DNA from: Nyssa sinensis
Taxonomy: Eukaryota; Streptophyta; Magnoliopsida; Cornales; Nyssaceae
NCBI GenBank assembly: GCA_008638375.1
Contig: CM018041.1
Span: 15,718,716-15,782,715, forward strand
Direction of reading: 5' to 3'
DNA: 64,000 nucleotides
In this document: positions 22,007 through 34,044 of the stretch, one piece after another
Layout of the letters: every line of letters begins with the position of its first letter
How positions within the stretch are numbered: the stretch's first letter is position 1
The notes under the pieces: generated by a model
Database searches by the model: none
The model's input: the letters and a program-made list of their open reading frames with translations, nothing else
What the model was told of the DNA's origin: nothing
Program-made: the position numbers and the translations under genes

Positions 22007-24905
22007 TGTCACTCCCTGAATTTCTAAAACCCGGAGAGTGAATGGAAATGAATTAAGAAAAATAGATAAAAGGCAATTAAATAGATTTAGTTGATTATTC
22101 ATACATTTTTCTATATTTTTTAAAATGAAAACTTGCTACTAAACTTACCCAAAATGGTTTTCCAATGCCAATCAAATATCTCTCTCAACTAATATTCAAA
22201 ATTAGTCTAAGTCATGTTCAAGAATGGCCTCCAAGATAACTCCAAAATGTCTCAAAATATGCCTTAGAATAATGGCCCAAATGGCCCCAAATGTGCTAAG
22301 ACATAGGCCAACAATAGGTCAAGAATTATACCTTAGGTAGTCTAAGGAAGAGGCCAAACATGGCCCATAAGAGTGGCCAATAGGGTGGCCAAACATGACC
22401 CAAAAGGATTGCCAAACATGGCCCAAAAAGGTGGCTAAATGTGGCCAAAGGACCGGCCAAACATGGCCCAATAGGGTGGCCAAACATGGCCCAAAAGGAT
22501 GGCCAAGGGCAAGTGTTAAGGGGCTGTTAGGCTGGGCGCGCAGGTGGTTGGGCAGCAGGCAGGCACGCGCACGCGGCGTGGGCGCACGTACGGCAGGGCA
22601 CACAGCGTGGGTGCGCTCAAGAGCGCGGCTGGCACGTGGGGCTACGGGCTAGGCTACTGATCTACTGTTCATTGCTATAGTAAACCAATAGCTAAAATGC
22701 TACAGTGCCAAAATTCTAACTTTGGCTTAAAATCTTGATTTTGACATTTTTACATCCATTTCAATTTATTTCATCACCAAACTTGGTGTGGGGCCCTATA
22801 ATATGTAAAATGACCGTTTTACCCATTTTTCCTTATTTTTCGACCTTAAGTAATTTTTGGACTAATTGGCCCCCATTTCCATTTCTTTACCTTTCTTTTT
22901 CTTATGAAGTCATTTATTTCCCTACTTAGAAAATCTAGGCATGCTCTCCTACTCCACTCAATCTAGTTGTTATATTTTAAAAAATTTCACCATAATATCG
23001 TTTGCTTAGTAACCTATTTTCTCATCCCATTCCTCCTCATCCTCCTCCTCAACACCAACACAACAGCTAATGGAACAATTATTCATACAATTATGTAATT
23101 CTAACATTCACAAGTATATTTTGAAAATAAGTAACTACATGGAGCTCCATGCTCCTCATTTACATTCACTACATAATTTCATACAATCCGTCATAAAATT
23201 TAGTTCATAACTTACACAAGGTCTACGTTTTAAACATAAAATAAATTTCATGGGACTTATGCCTTTACACAACCAAAAATATGAAGTACTTTTCAAAGTC
23301 CACTTCCTCCTCTATTCTTCAAGACTTCATCAAGTCTCATGTGCTAGGAGTCTCATCTGTAATATGTAATCTCGTATAGGGAAAGCACGACGGCCTAGTA
23401 AGACATAATGCTAATATAAAGAACAAAGTTAAGACGTGGCATGTGCGAAGTGTATATTCATAAGCTATATGCCTTCCAAATCATCAATGCAATGTAATGG
23501 CAATATGCATGACACATCTATGCAACTCTATGCCACACCCATGTCTCGCTTCACGGTCCTTCCCTGTCAACCCGTGAGTACTATCATATGTCTCGCTTCA
23601 CGATCCGTCCCTGTTGGACCGCAAGTAGTATGGCCAATTTTGAGTTTTTTACCACAGGATCTATACCCTCATAATGCATAGCACCGAAGTGCTCAACCCA
23701 CACTATGTTTTCAAATATTCACAATATGCCAATATGCCTTGATTTTTATATACAATTCCAATGAAGCATTTCATCAAACACATGGAGTATGCCTTAAATG
23801 ATGCATTATACATAAAACAACTATAACTTTTAAACCACAAAACTTTGTCTAGATGAACCTAACATGTAATCCAATCAATTACACATATAAACATATCACA
23901 TATTCACAACCTTACCGAATTCTCAAAGATCACACAAGTATACAAAGTACCAATACATTGAATGAATCATAACTTTCAAATTACAAGACTTTGTCTACAT
24001 GAACATAAACTAGAATGCAATAAATTGTACATATAGTCATATTACATGTTCATCATTTCAACAAATTTCCAAAGAATACATAAATGCATAAAGTGCCAAC
24101 CCTAGGTTTTCAAAGTAACTATAAGCTAGGTGGTTCTCTAACAACAAATAAGCATGTAAGTCATACAATCAACAGATAAAAACACTCCTAAACTTAATCT
24201 TATTCTTTACTTAGCAAAATATCATACCTAAAAGGGTTTTTCTCAACCCTAGGGAGTTGGACTCGCTGTGCAGCTGAACCAATCTGTAAGAATGTAGCCC
24301 TTGACGTGGGGAACAACTTCCTAGAAGGAAACTTTCAACCCTCCAAAGCTCATCTCTAGGCTTGGATTTTCACAAGCCTTCCTTCTAGGATTTCTTTACC
24401 TTTTCCTCTATGCACGACCTGCTGCTCATTCCTCAGACCAAATTCTAAGATTTTAGCACTAAAGGGTCCTATTTATAGTAAAAGGGGTCAAAGGGTGAAA
24501 AAGACCATTTTGCCCTTAATGAGTTCGGGACCCCGTTACACTACAACCAGTCCCGAAACGCCTCAATTCGACATTCTGTTTTAACCAAAGTTCTTAAAAT
24601 TATTTTAAATGATATTTTTCTAAAAAATTTATTTTTTCCTGTAGGCGGGTGCGGCCGGGTCCACCCGAGTCACCCGGGATGCCCTTTATGGTCTATTTTT
24701 CAAACTATCTCTGATTAGACTCAAATTCTCATAGGAGGTGTATTTTAATATTATAAGCATATTTTTCTTCTATGTCATACTTAAAATATTCTTCTAAACA
24801 TGACTTATGTCTAAATGATGCATGTGTAGTGCCCTACCAACATATAGTGCATAAATAGTATCCTACCGGCAAAACAAAAAATTTAACCTTTTTCAGGTCT
24901 TTACA
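22007..24905 (+). mobile_element. L4: ~2.9 kb solo-LTR-like insertion
   Basis: It starts TGTCACTCCCTGAATTTC and ends TTCAGGTCTTTACA. GATTA flanks it perfectly (22002-22006 and 24906-24910). There is no ORF of element type. It shares with L2 the block around 23520-23700 (CACAGGATCT-ACCCTCATAATGCA). At 24524-24557 it carries a different inverted pair, TTCGGGAC...GTCCCGAA, where sister copies carry GGACTC/GAGTCC. At 22380-22500 a short GC-richer minisatellite repeats GGCCAAACATGGCCCAA with variations. Confidence 0.85.
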
Positions 24906-25100
24906 GATTAAATAAAAAAATTATTGCATACAATAACAGATTTCACTTTAGAGTAGATTCAAAAACATTTACCAATTGAATAGGAAACTTGAATTCGTGA
25001 TAACAAATTTTTTGTGAATTCTGAGTCTAATATGAATTATATTAATGGCAATAATAATAAGAATCATGGAGGAAACAAGAGAAAGCACAGTGATTCTAAC
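24906..25100 (+). pseudogene. Copia C gag, middle part
   Basis: After the duplicated GATTA the gag frame resumes: KKLLHTITDFTLE, IQKHLPIE, then an Asn-rich linker (YINGNNNKNHGGNKRKHSDS). Stops are frequent. It is broken again at about 25101 by plastid-derived DNA. Confidence 0.75.
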
Positions 25101-25422
25101 TCTATTACCTTTTGAGAGGCCTACGCCCCATGGAAACTGTTTACCTGAGACTGTTCTTTGGCCCGTAGGTCCTAACACAAGGTTAGAATTCTAGCTCTTC
25201 CAGAGTGGTATCTCACTAATGGCTCGGGCCCCCCTGGAAGAAGGGCGATCTTCGTCCTCCACCTAAGCTGCGCAGGAAATGCCCAAAGTTAATCCTAGAG
25301 AACAGTAAAGCTTCATAGGGACTTTTTGTCCAGGTATAAGTAGTCTGCATCTTCACAAACATGACTATTTCACCGAGCCTCTCTCCGAGATAATGCCTAG
25401 ATCATTAAGCCTTTTGTGTGGC
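25101..25422 (-). pseudogene. rrn23: Plastid 23S rRNA fragment (domain V) inserted in copia gag
   Basis: The minus strand reads a continuous piece of bacterial-type large-subunit rRNA. Recognisable blocks are GGAGAGAGGCTCGGTGAAAT, CCCTATGAAGCTTTACTGTT, CCTGCGCAGCTTAGGTGG, GAGATACCACTCTGGAAGAG and GGGGCGTAGGCCTC. They are in the order of 23S domain V. CTGGAC next to the peptidyl-transferase segment favours the plastid gene; mitochondrial 26S is less likely but not excluded. Many differences are C-to-T or G-to-A. It covers about 320 bases with no obvious duplication at the edges. This is a nuclear insertion of organelle DNA, not a working rRNA. Confidence 0.85.
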
Positions 25423-25530
25423 ACAATCATAACAATAAGAATAACGCTTGTTATAATTGTGGAAAAAAGGGACATTTTAAGAGAGATTACATATACTTGA
25501 AGAAATAGAAAATAGAAGAAGTCGAAAGTC
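25423..25530 (+). pseudogene. Copia C gag zinc knuckle
   Basis: Immediately right of the rRNA fragment, the copia frame reads HNHNNKNNACYNCGKKGHFK and RD. This is the CX2CX4HX4C knuckle, with the last Cys changed to Tyr. It shows that the rRNA fragment sits inside gag rather than beside it. Confidence 0.8.
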
Positions 25531-27155
25531 ACAATCATGCAAATATGGTTAAAAATGAGACTTTCTGAATTTGTTGCTATGATATTAGAATTACATGTTA
25601 GTATGGTTACAGAACTACATATGGCAACAACAACCAAGTCCTCTGATTGGTGGTATGATTCTGGTGCTGCTATACATGTCTGTAATAACATGTCTCAATT
25701 CAAGCATTATAAAGATATAGAGGATGAACAGGAAGTATTCATGGGAAATCATAATTCTGCCAAGGTTATGGGAAATGGGACTGTTGAAATCTAGTTTACT
25801 TCTCGAAAGAAACTTGTACTTCTGAATGTTCTAGAAATTAGGAAAAATATGATATCTACAAATCAGCTTTGTAAGAAGGGCATTAAAGTTGTCCTTGAGT
25901 CTAACAATCTCATTCTATTTGAGGGTGGGATGTTTATTGGAAAGGGATACTCTTGTGATGAAATGTTCAAGTTTAGTATTAATAAAATAAATTATGATTC
26001 TGCTTATATTGTTAAGTCTTCTAATTTGTGGCATGCTCGTTTAGCACATTTAAATTTTAGATCTTTAAAGTTTATGTCTAAACTTGGTTTGATTGCATAT
26101 AATAATAATGATAATTTTAAGTGTGAAATATGCATTCAAGCAAAGATGATAAAGAAACATGTTCCTAAAGTCAATAGAGAAACACAATTATTAGAATTTG
26201 TGCATTCTAATATTTATGAATTAAATAGCATTTTAACTAGAGGTGACAATAGATATTTCATTACTTTCATTGATGATTTTTCAAGATATACACATGTATA
26301 TTTAATTAAAAACAAAGATGAGGCCTTTAATATGTTTAAATGCTATAAATTTGTTTTTAGAAATTAAAAGAAAAAGACAATTAAGATTCTTCGTAGTGAT
26401 AGAGGTGGAGAATATTTTTATATTGAATTCACTTCATATTTGTGAAGATAATGGCATTATACATCAAACTAGTGCACCTTACACCCCCACAAAAAAATGG
26501 GTTAGCAAAAAGGAAAAATAGGACACTAGTTGACATGATAAATGCTATGTTTTTGAATGCAAAATTGCCTTTTAATTTATGGGGTGAAACATTACTTACT
26601 CCTTGTCATGTGCATAATAGAATTCCTTCTAGGACAAGACAAGTGTCACCATATGAATTGTGGAAAGGCAGAAAACCTAGTTTAAATTACCTTAGGGTAT
26701 TGGGTTGTTTGGCCTTCTATAGAGTTCTAGACCCAAAGAGAACAAAATTAGGTCTAAGAAATTTGAAAAGTATTTTTGTAGGATATGCTGAAAATTTCAA
26801 AGCCTACAAACTATTAGATTTAAATTCTAATGTCATAGTGGAATCAAAAGATGTTAAATTTATTGAAGTTAAATTTTGCAATGATCCTACCACACCAAAA
26901 ATTGATTCATATCCTAGTTCATCTATTGGAAATAAAAGGAAAATTCCTAAAACATATTCTGAACCTAGGAGTAGTCAAAGACCTAGAAAACAAAACTTGG
27001 ATTCTGATTTTGTGTCCTCTCAAGCCATTGTTTTCCTTTTAGAAGAAAATAAAGAGAATGTGTTGAATGAAATGCCTATTATCCTAAACACAAAAGAAAA
27101 TCCAAAAACATTTAGTGAAGTCGTGGCTTCTAGAGAAGCTTCTTTTTGGAAATAA
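25531..27155 (+). pseudogene. Copia C protease and integrase
   Basis: Protease: SSDWWYDSGAAIHVCNN carries the Asp-Ser-Gly core. The pre-integrase zinc module is LWHARLAHLNFRSL with FKCEICIQAK. The integrase core shows YFITFIDDFSRYTHVYL, then in other frames SDRGGEYF, PYTPTKKWVSKKEK and RTLVDMINAMFLNAKLPFNL; WGETLLTPCHVHNRIPSR and PYELWKGRKPSLNYLRVLGC end it. A TAG at 25792 and frameshifts near 26366 and 26470 disrupt it. The overlapping open pieces are 25537-25794, 25849-26367 and 26442-27155. Confidence 0.88.
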
Positions 27156-28119
27156 GCAATTAATGATGAAATGGACTCAATATTATAAACCAATACTTGG
27201 GTTTTATTTGATTTGCCTCCTGGTTCTAAACCTATAGGATGTAAATGAGTATTTAAAAGAGAGTTCAATATAGATGGGTCTATTCAAACTTTTAAGGCTA
27301 GATTAGGTAGCCAAATGTTTCAAGCAAAAGGAAAGTATAGTCTACTTTGATACATATGCCCCAGTAGATAGAATAACACCCATTAGAGTGCTTACGACAC
27401 TAACTTCAATTTATAATTTATATGTACGTCAAATGGATATTAAGATTGCCTTTTTGAATGGTGATCTAGATGAAGAGGTGTACATGAAACAACCATAAGG
27501 ATTTGTTCTCCCTGGAAATGAAAAGAAAGTTTGCAAATTGGTTAAATCATTATATGGGCTAAAACAAACTCCAAAGCAATGGCATGAAAAAATTAATTCT
27601 ATGATTTTATCTCATGGTTTTAAGCATGATAATGCTAACAAATGCATTTATTCTAAATTCACTGATAACTATGGTGTTATTATTTGTCTTTATGTGGATG
27701 ACATGCTTATATTTGGGACTAACATGGATGGTGTAAATGAAACTAAAAAGTATTTAATTTCTAAATTTAAGATGAAAGATCTTAATAAAGTTGATACTAT
27801 TTTAGGGATCAAAGTAAAGAAAGATAGTGGGGGTTATGCCTTGAGTCAATCTTTTTACATTGAAAAAGTGCTTCTTAAATTTCAATATTTGGAAATTAAA
27901 AAAGCAAATACCCTATATGATTCATCATTTAAATTGACAAAGAATTCTAGCAAGGCAATTGCACAGTTAGAATATGCTAGTGCAATTGGTAGCTTGATGT
28001 ATGCAATGCATTGCACAATGCCTGATATTTCACTTGCATTTTGTAAACTTTCTAGATATACAAGTAATCTAAGTACGGAACATTGGAAAGCTATTGGTAA
28101 AGTCCTTGGTTATCTTTAA
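27156..28119 (+). pseudogene. Copia C reverse transcriptase
   Basis: Seen in order: EASFWK-AINDEMDSI, NTWVLFDLPPGSKPIGCK, TYAPVDRITPIRVL, QMDIKIAFLNGDLDEEVYMK, then LVKSLYGLKQTPKQWHEK and the catalytic ICLYVDDMLIFG with both Asp present. GLKVKK-like and YASAIGSLMYAMHCTMPDIS close the domain. Stops at about 27156, 27187 and 27497 and a frameshift near 27310 make it inactive, although the segment 27538-28119 is open. Confidence 0.88.
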
Positions 28120-28686
28120 AAAACTATTGGATTGGGATTATTTTATATCAATTTTTCAGCAGTACTTGAAGGATATACTGATGCTAGTTGGATTACTAGT
28201 GCAAGTGATAATAAGTCAACGTCTATATGACTTTTTACTCTCACTGATGGAGCTATATCATAGGTTTCAAAGAAATAGACGTGCCTCTCACATTTCATAA
28301 TGGAATCTAAATTTATTACCTTAGCAGCAGTAGGCAAAGAAACAGAATGACTGAGAAATCTATTATTGGATATAAAGTTGTGGCCACAACAAATGCCAGC
28401 CATTTCTTTGTACTGTGATAGTGAAGCTACTATGTCTAGAGCATATAGAAAAATATAAAATGGTAAATCTAAACATATTAGGTTGAGACATGAGTATGTC
28501 AAACAATTGATTTTGGATGGAATTGTTACCATAGTTTATATTAGGTTAAGTAACAACTTGGTAGATCCATTTACTAAGGGACTCTCGAGAGACTTGGTAA
28601 AAACACACATCTATTGGAATGGGTTTGAAACCCTTTTTCTAAAGTCACCTGCAATAGAAACCCAACCTTACATTAACCAAAACTAA
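28120..28686 (+). pseudogene. Copia C RNase H and pol C-terminus
   Basis: GYTDASWITSASDNKSTS begins the copia RNase H. SKKQTCLSHSTMESKFI-type, WPQQMPAISLYCDSEATMSR, then RHEYVKQLILDGIVTIVYIR and SNNLVDPFTKGLSRDLVK follow. Frame breaks and stops are present. This is the normal end of copia pol. Confidence 0.85.
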
Positions 28687-29191
28687 TCTAAGGTTTAATG
28701 AGTAATAACAAATTGTAGATAAGTGATTGATATAGTACTAGGAATTTTTATTTTTATTTTCCATTCCGGAATGTTCAATGCGGACCATTACGATAAATTG
28801 AGAATGAGTTATATACTCTTAATGAAATTTAGAATTCTGATTTATTAAGTGTCTGAAGTAATAGGGATACTAAAAAAACTTCACCTATATAAACATGAGT
28901 GGTAGGATTTCTAGCAAAAGTTGGGGTTTACTTTTGTAAATGTTTATGAAAATCAGGATAGAGTACATTATTATTTTGTGAGCTTTTTGCTGAAATAAGA
29001 TTGAATCATGTGTATGATTTTTCAGTATCTAACACATAGGAGTCTTGGTTTAAGCTTAGGCCACCAATGACTTCGTTAGATATCTGATATACTTACACTA
29101 ATTGAAGGTTTAAATCGAGATACTTTCTTGTATGTATGAGAATATCTATATTTGACTGGAAGCTTTAATTATTACAATCTAATTGGGAGAT
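28687..29191 (+). other. Copia C 3' untranslated region and polypurine tract
   Basis: About 0.5 kb of AT-rich sequence between the end of pol and the 3' LTR. It ends with TTGGGAGAT immediately before TGTTGAAT at 29192, the likely polypurine tract. No other feature seen. Confidence 0.7.
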
Positions 29192-29360
29192 TGTTGAATT
29201 TCATATTGAAGATAGATTGAAATATTTTTGTTTGATTGGATCAAGTGAGATGAAATAGATCATAACTCTTGGTTGTTATTTATTTTTTAGGAAATAACTA
29301 TTTTTTTAGAATATAGAAATTAAAATTGACTTGAACAGTCGTGTACATATGAAAGGATAC
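29192..29360 (+). repeat. 3' LTR of copia C, left part
   Basis: It aligns base by base with 20871-21039 of the 5' LTR, at roughly 90% identity by eye. It is cut at GGATAC, where Tat element D inserted; GATAC (29356-29360) is repeated at 41272-41276. Confidence 0.9.
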
Positions 29361-29975
29361 TGATATACCACAAAAGAGCAGACCAATCAGCACTTGACAC
29401 GTATGCCTATAAATCCAGCTCACGCTCGGCTAACTCAGCTCGCGCTCAGGCAGTGGCTAAAGCGCTCGAACATTTAGGACAGGATGAAAGATCGGAAGTG
29501 GCCAAGCATATGCCTTCAGAGCACATACATATCCGGATAAGGATCATGGAGTTAATTACAGGACTCCAAACCAATATTCCAAAGCTTGTCACCGCCTTAG
29601 CGGCTGCCGAGCAGGGAATAAGGAAACAGTCTTCAACACGAAAACAGTCTTCAACAAGGAAATTACTATCTATGATTATCTCTATACAATACTTCACAAG
29701 GTAACTACAATCTCCGATGATCAAGTCCCTATATTCATGGCTCCGAATCCTAATCAACTTAGGAAGGCCACGATCTATAAATCATACCCTAAAGGTACGC
29801 TTTATTTTCATGCTCATTCTTTGGCTTTCAATACAGTCTTTTCAATTCAGTTTACTTACTTAAGCATCGGAGCGGCTACCGTAGGAGCCAATCCGGTGGT
29901 CCTCTGATCCCTTTCCTGAGTGATTCTACAGGTCGCGGAGCTCATACTTATTGCGAGTCGAAAAGTGCAGCATCA
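29361..29975 (+). repeat. 5' LTR of Tat element D
   Basis: A 615-bp LTR starting TGATATACCACAAAAGAG and ending GTGCAGCATCA. A good TATA box, TATAAAT, lies at 29408-29414, only about 50 bp from the LTR start. U3 is therefore very short. Confidence 0.93.
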
Positions 29976-29978
29976 GTT

Positions 29979-29993
29979 TGGCGTCGTCTATGG
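29979..29993 (+). promoter_or_regulatory. Primer binding site of element D
   Basis: TGGCGTCGTCTATGG starts three bases after the 5' LTR. It resembles the TGGCGCCGTCTGTGG site found in many Tat elements. I did not assign the tRNA with certainty. Confidence 0.7.
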
Positions 29994-30053
29994 GAAACGA
30001 CTAATCTCCAAGTGCACTATTCACAAACTTATCTTTTTCCTCATCGGAAAACC

Positions 30054-31560
30054 ATGGCCCCAAATCTCCGACCGCAACAGAATACTCAGAATCTGCAAAG
30101 CTCTCAACGTCGGCCGCCTGCTCCACGATCAAGGGGGCCAACGGTTGATCCCATGCGACAACAGATCGAATCGATCAAATGACATAACGAGCTGGTGTAG
30201 GAACAGTTGCTTGCCATAACTAGAACATTGGCAACGCTCACACAGAATCAAGGGACGAGTCCTCCAAACCCGCCGGTCAACATTGCTGCTGGGACACAAC
30301 CCCCCATTACCACTGAGAATGAAGAGCCCCATGAGTAGGCTCCAAATAACCAACCTGGGCACCCCCAGGGTGTTACTCGCGTTGGCAGAGATCCACAGCC
30401 GTCAGCAGCTCCAGGCTGGGGAACATCAGCCTTCGTGCCTGACGTCCATTACCGGAGCACTACTAGAGCCCCAGCTCCAAGGGCTTCGGGAGCACATACG
30501 GCACCACAAGAGCCTCATCCCCATGCAGTACCAGTTCCCCCAGTTCGGAACCCTCTTCCGTCCGAGGGACGTACTCAGCCCGACTACCTTGAAGCCGAGG
30601 CTGTAAGACAAGGTTCACAAGATGTCCGGTTTAGAGACCCGCGGAGGGTAGAAGAAATTGCTGAATCTATGGACCGAACAATTGCTTTGAAAGGTGCACA
30701 GAACCCTTCAGAGCAAGACGAGTTGGCCAGGCTGCTCGGAAGACTTGCCAACCCATTCACTCACGCCATCATATCGGAAGAAAGGCCCAAAAAGCTCATA
30801 GGTGCCAAAGTTCACCCTCTACGATGGGTTTAGAGACCCAGGAGATCATCTCTTGCACTACCAGCATACGATGGCCCTCCACGGGGCTTCCGATGCTTTT
30901 ATGTGCCGGACTTTCATTACCAGCTTGAAAGGAACTGCTCTGAAATGGTTCCACCACCTCCTTCCGAACTCAATTACCAGCTTCTATTAGCTCGGTAGGC
31001 AATTCCTAGACAGGTTTATGACCAGCAGAAGGCTTAGAAGGGGACCAGAATTCCTGTTAAATGTCAAGCAAACTAAGGAGGAGTCCCTTAGAGCTTACAT
31101 TGCGCGCTTCAATGCCGAACTCACGGAGATCACCGACTGCAGCCCAAAATTCCTTGTAGCTGCCTTAACTACTGGACTTGCTCACGGTGGCTTCAGAGAT
31201 TCCTTGACAAAGAGCCCTCCAGCCGACATGGCGGCATTAATGGATCGGGCCAAGGAAGTATATCAACTTGGAAGAAGCCAACCGCACATCCTAGAAGGGC
31301 AAAGATCAGACCTAGAGGGATAATCCGAAGAGGGAGGATCACAAGAAGGAGGACCACAGAAGAGAATCCTGGCAAGAAGAGGGCCAGGAGTTCAGAAAAG
31401 AGAACAACACCCAGAGCTGTGTACAATTCCGGACCAAGGGAGTTCACTAACTGTACCCTTTTGAACACTACACCGAACCAGGTACTCCGACAAATTTGAG
31501 ATCGGGAAAACCTAAGGTGGCCAGAACCAATCAAAGGAGATCCCAGCCTTCGGGACCAAA
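30054..31560 (+). pseudogene. Element D gag
   Basis: The likely start is ATG 30054 (MAPNLRPQQNTQNLQSSQRR). A Pro/Gln-rich N-terminal half (to about 30780) precedes the capsid core KFTLYDGFRDPGDHLLHYQH, ASDAFMCRTFITSLKGTALK, WFHHLLPNSITSF, then NVKQTKEESLRAYIARFNAE. The DP-HL-YQ and LKGTA-KWF pattern is typical of Tat gag. A frameshift near 30805, a TAG at about 30988 and early in-frame stops (about 30182, 30335) break it. Open pieces are 30435-30833, 30802-30990 and 31018-31323. Confidence 0.87.
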
Positions 31561-32330
31561 GTAAGTATTGTAATTTCCATAAAGATCATGGACATACGAC
31601 TAACTCATGCAGGACCTTCCGATATGAGATAGAGCAGCTCATAAAGAAGGGGCGTCTTCGGGAGTTCGTCAAGCAGGACGGAAGGCAGAACCCTCAAGAA
31701 GACAAGCCTCAACAACGGCCAGACCAGAGGCCCGAGCAAAGGCAGGAGCAGAGGGAAGGACGAAACGAGCCCCAGAAGGCAGAACAACCATGTCATTTAC
31801 GTCCTCCTATGCCGACTCCCCTATTACAGGAATGTCAAACAGGGCAAGAAAGAGATACGCTCAGGGAGGCCAGGGCTGCCCCAGACGTATTGCAGATCTC
31901 CAACGTTGAAAAGAGACTCAAGCCGGCACCAGAGATCCAATTCACTGAACAGGACCTAGTAGGGGTACACTGCCCTCACAGTGATGCCCTCATCATCACT
32001 CTCAAAATCGCCAACTTTGAGATCAGGAGAGTCCTGGTCGATACTGGTAGCTCCGTCAATATACTGTTCCATGAGCCACTCAAACACATGGGGATGGACC
32101 ACGACAACATCAAGCCTACTACTGCCGTGATAGCAGCCTTTAATGGCAATCTTAGTACCCCACTGGGAAGAGTCGACCTTCCTACTACTGTAGGAGAGGG
32201 AGAAGGGTAGAAGACCACCATCTCAGAGTACATGGTGTTGAATATGAAATCTCCCTACAATGTCATAATTGGGAGACCATGGTTGCACTAGATAGGGGCG
32301 GTCCCCTCGACCCTCCATCAATGTCTGAAG
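31561..32330 (+). pseudogene. Element D aspartic protease region
   Basis: An arginine/glutamine-rich linker (31620-31790) leads into DALIITLKIANFEIRRVLVD, then TGSSVNILFHEPLKHMGM and NGNLSTPLGRVDLP. The active site is Asp-Thr-Gly, as usual in Tat elements. A TAG at 32208-32210 interrupts TVGEGEG, and the frame goes on with KTTISEYMVLNMKSPYNVII and GRPWLH in another phase. Confidence 0.85.
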
Positions 32331-32550
32331 TACGTTCATAATCAGAATGTCCATTTTGTCAGAGGGTGCCAGCCAACCTCTCGAGAGTGCCATGCCATTG
32401 CACTCAAGGAGAAGGCCACCAAATAGCAATTATAGTATACTCGGGATTGTACAGATCCAGTTCTCGACCACACTCCCGAGGAGGAAGGTTGCCCATCCAG
32501 CATTGAAGAACCCCTGAGCCCAAGGGGACGGGACAGCCAAGCCAAACCCA

Positions 32551-33670
32551 TTGGCGAGCCCATCAAAGTGTTGGTCAGTTCAGGAATCAGAGGGGCGTTA
32601 TTTGTACATCGGCCCAGACCTGACACACACCGAGCAGGAGAAGATAGTCAGGTTTCTGAATGATAACCTCTCTATATTTGCTTGGGAGACCAAAGATATG
32701 GAGGGTATAAATCCCAATTTGATAACTCACAAGCTAATGGTGGATCCAGATCACCCGCCTGTGAGACGGAAAAGAAGGCCGCTAGCCCCAGAACGGCACC
32801 AGATCATTAACGAAGAAGTCCAAAGGCTGCTTGAAGCCAGAATGATACGCGAAGTGTTCTACCCCGAGTGGCTAGCTAACACCGTCCTGGTCAAGAAGAA
32901 AAATGGCAAGTGGAGGGTCTGCGTTGATTATACAGACCTTAATAAGGCGTGCCCCAAAGACAATTTTCCACTGCCAAGGGTAGATCAACTAGTTGACGCC
33001 ACCGCAGGGCACGAGCTCATGAGTTTTATGGATGCCTATTCTGGGTATAACCAAATTCAGATGTACCCTCCTAGACCAGGAGAAAACAGCCTTCATAACC
33101 GAACGGGGTCTCTACTGCTACAGAGTAATGCCTTTCGGTTTGAAGAACGCTGGAGCCACATACCAGCGGTTGGTGAACAAGATGTTCAGCTCACTGCTTC
33201 GGCAATACCATGGAGGTATACATTGATGATATGCTAGGTCCAAAGTTTGCAGAAAGGTAGCCACCACCAGCATTTAGCCCAGACCTTCGATATCCTAAGA
33301 CAGCACAAGATGAAGCTCAACCCCTCGAAATGTACCTTCGGGGTGACGAAGGGAAAATTCTTGGGATACATTATCTCTCAGAGGAGTATCGAAGTAGACC
33401 CCACTCAGATCCAAGCTCTGATTGGACTGAAGTCACCAAAAACCAGAAAGGACATTCAGGCACTGAATGGCAAAATCGCGGCACTAAGCAGATTTATCTC
33501 CAAATCCACTGATCGCTGCCTACCTTTCTTCAAAGCTCTGAAGGGCAACAAAGCTTTACTAGTGGACGGAAGAATGCAAGAAAGCTTTTCAAGAACTAAA
33601 GGAGTATCTAGCCTCTCCAAAACTTCTGTCAAAACCAGTACGGGGAGAAAAGCTACTCTTGTACCTTGTA
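32551..33670 (+). pseudogene. Element D reverse transcriptase
   Basis: RFLNDNLSIFAWETKDMEGI, HKLMVDPDHPPVRRKRR, then FYPEWLANTVLVKKKNGKWR and VCVDYTDLNKACPKDNFPLP form the N-terminal half. QEKTAFITERGLYCYRVMPF, GLKNAGATYQRLVNKMF and the catalytic VYIDDML follow in other frames. HLAQTFDILRQHKMKLNPSK and ALIGLKSPKTRKDIQALNGK lead to the connection. Frameshifts occur at about 33075, 33210 and 33560. Both catalytic Asp are present. Confidence 0.88.
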
Positions 33671-34030
33671 GTCTCTGAAAACGCGGTCAGCTCCGCATTA
33701 GTAAGACAAGACAGAGGAGTACAGAGGCCCATATTCTACGTCAGTAGGGTGCTACTCGACACAGAAAAGAGATATCCAGAAGTGGAAAAGCTAGCCTTCG
33801 CCTTGGTCATATCAGCTCGGAAGCTCCGACCTTATTTCCAAGCTCATCCAATTGAAATCCTAACTGCCTATCCTCTGAAGTGCAATATTGAGGAAACTTG
33901 AGGTATCGGGAAGATTAGTGAAGTGGCCTGTAGAGATAGGGGAATTTGATATATCATATGTGCCTCGAAATTCCATCAAAGGGCAGGCCTTGGCTGATTT
34001 CGTTGCCGAGTTCACCCTGGCACTTCAAGA
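33671..34030 (+). pseudogene. Element D first RNase H
   Basis: LYLVVSENAVSSALVRQDRG, then PIFYVSRVLLDTEKRYPEVE and KLAFALVISARKLRPYFQAH match the gypsy RNase H that follows RT. EFDISYVPRNSIKGQALADF, in another frame, ends it. In Tat elements this domain is usually degenerate and is complemented by the next one. A frameshift near 33890. Confidence 0.85.
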
Positions 34031-34044
34031 CAAGGCACAGCTCA

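Noticed and set aside
22319..22652. Opposing ORFs of 94 and 85 codons in the GC-rich part of L4
   Set aside because: Both are translations of the GGCCAAACATGGCCC minisatellite.
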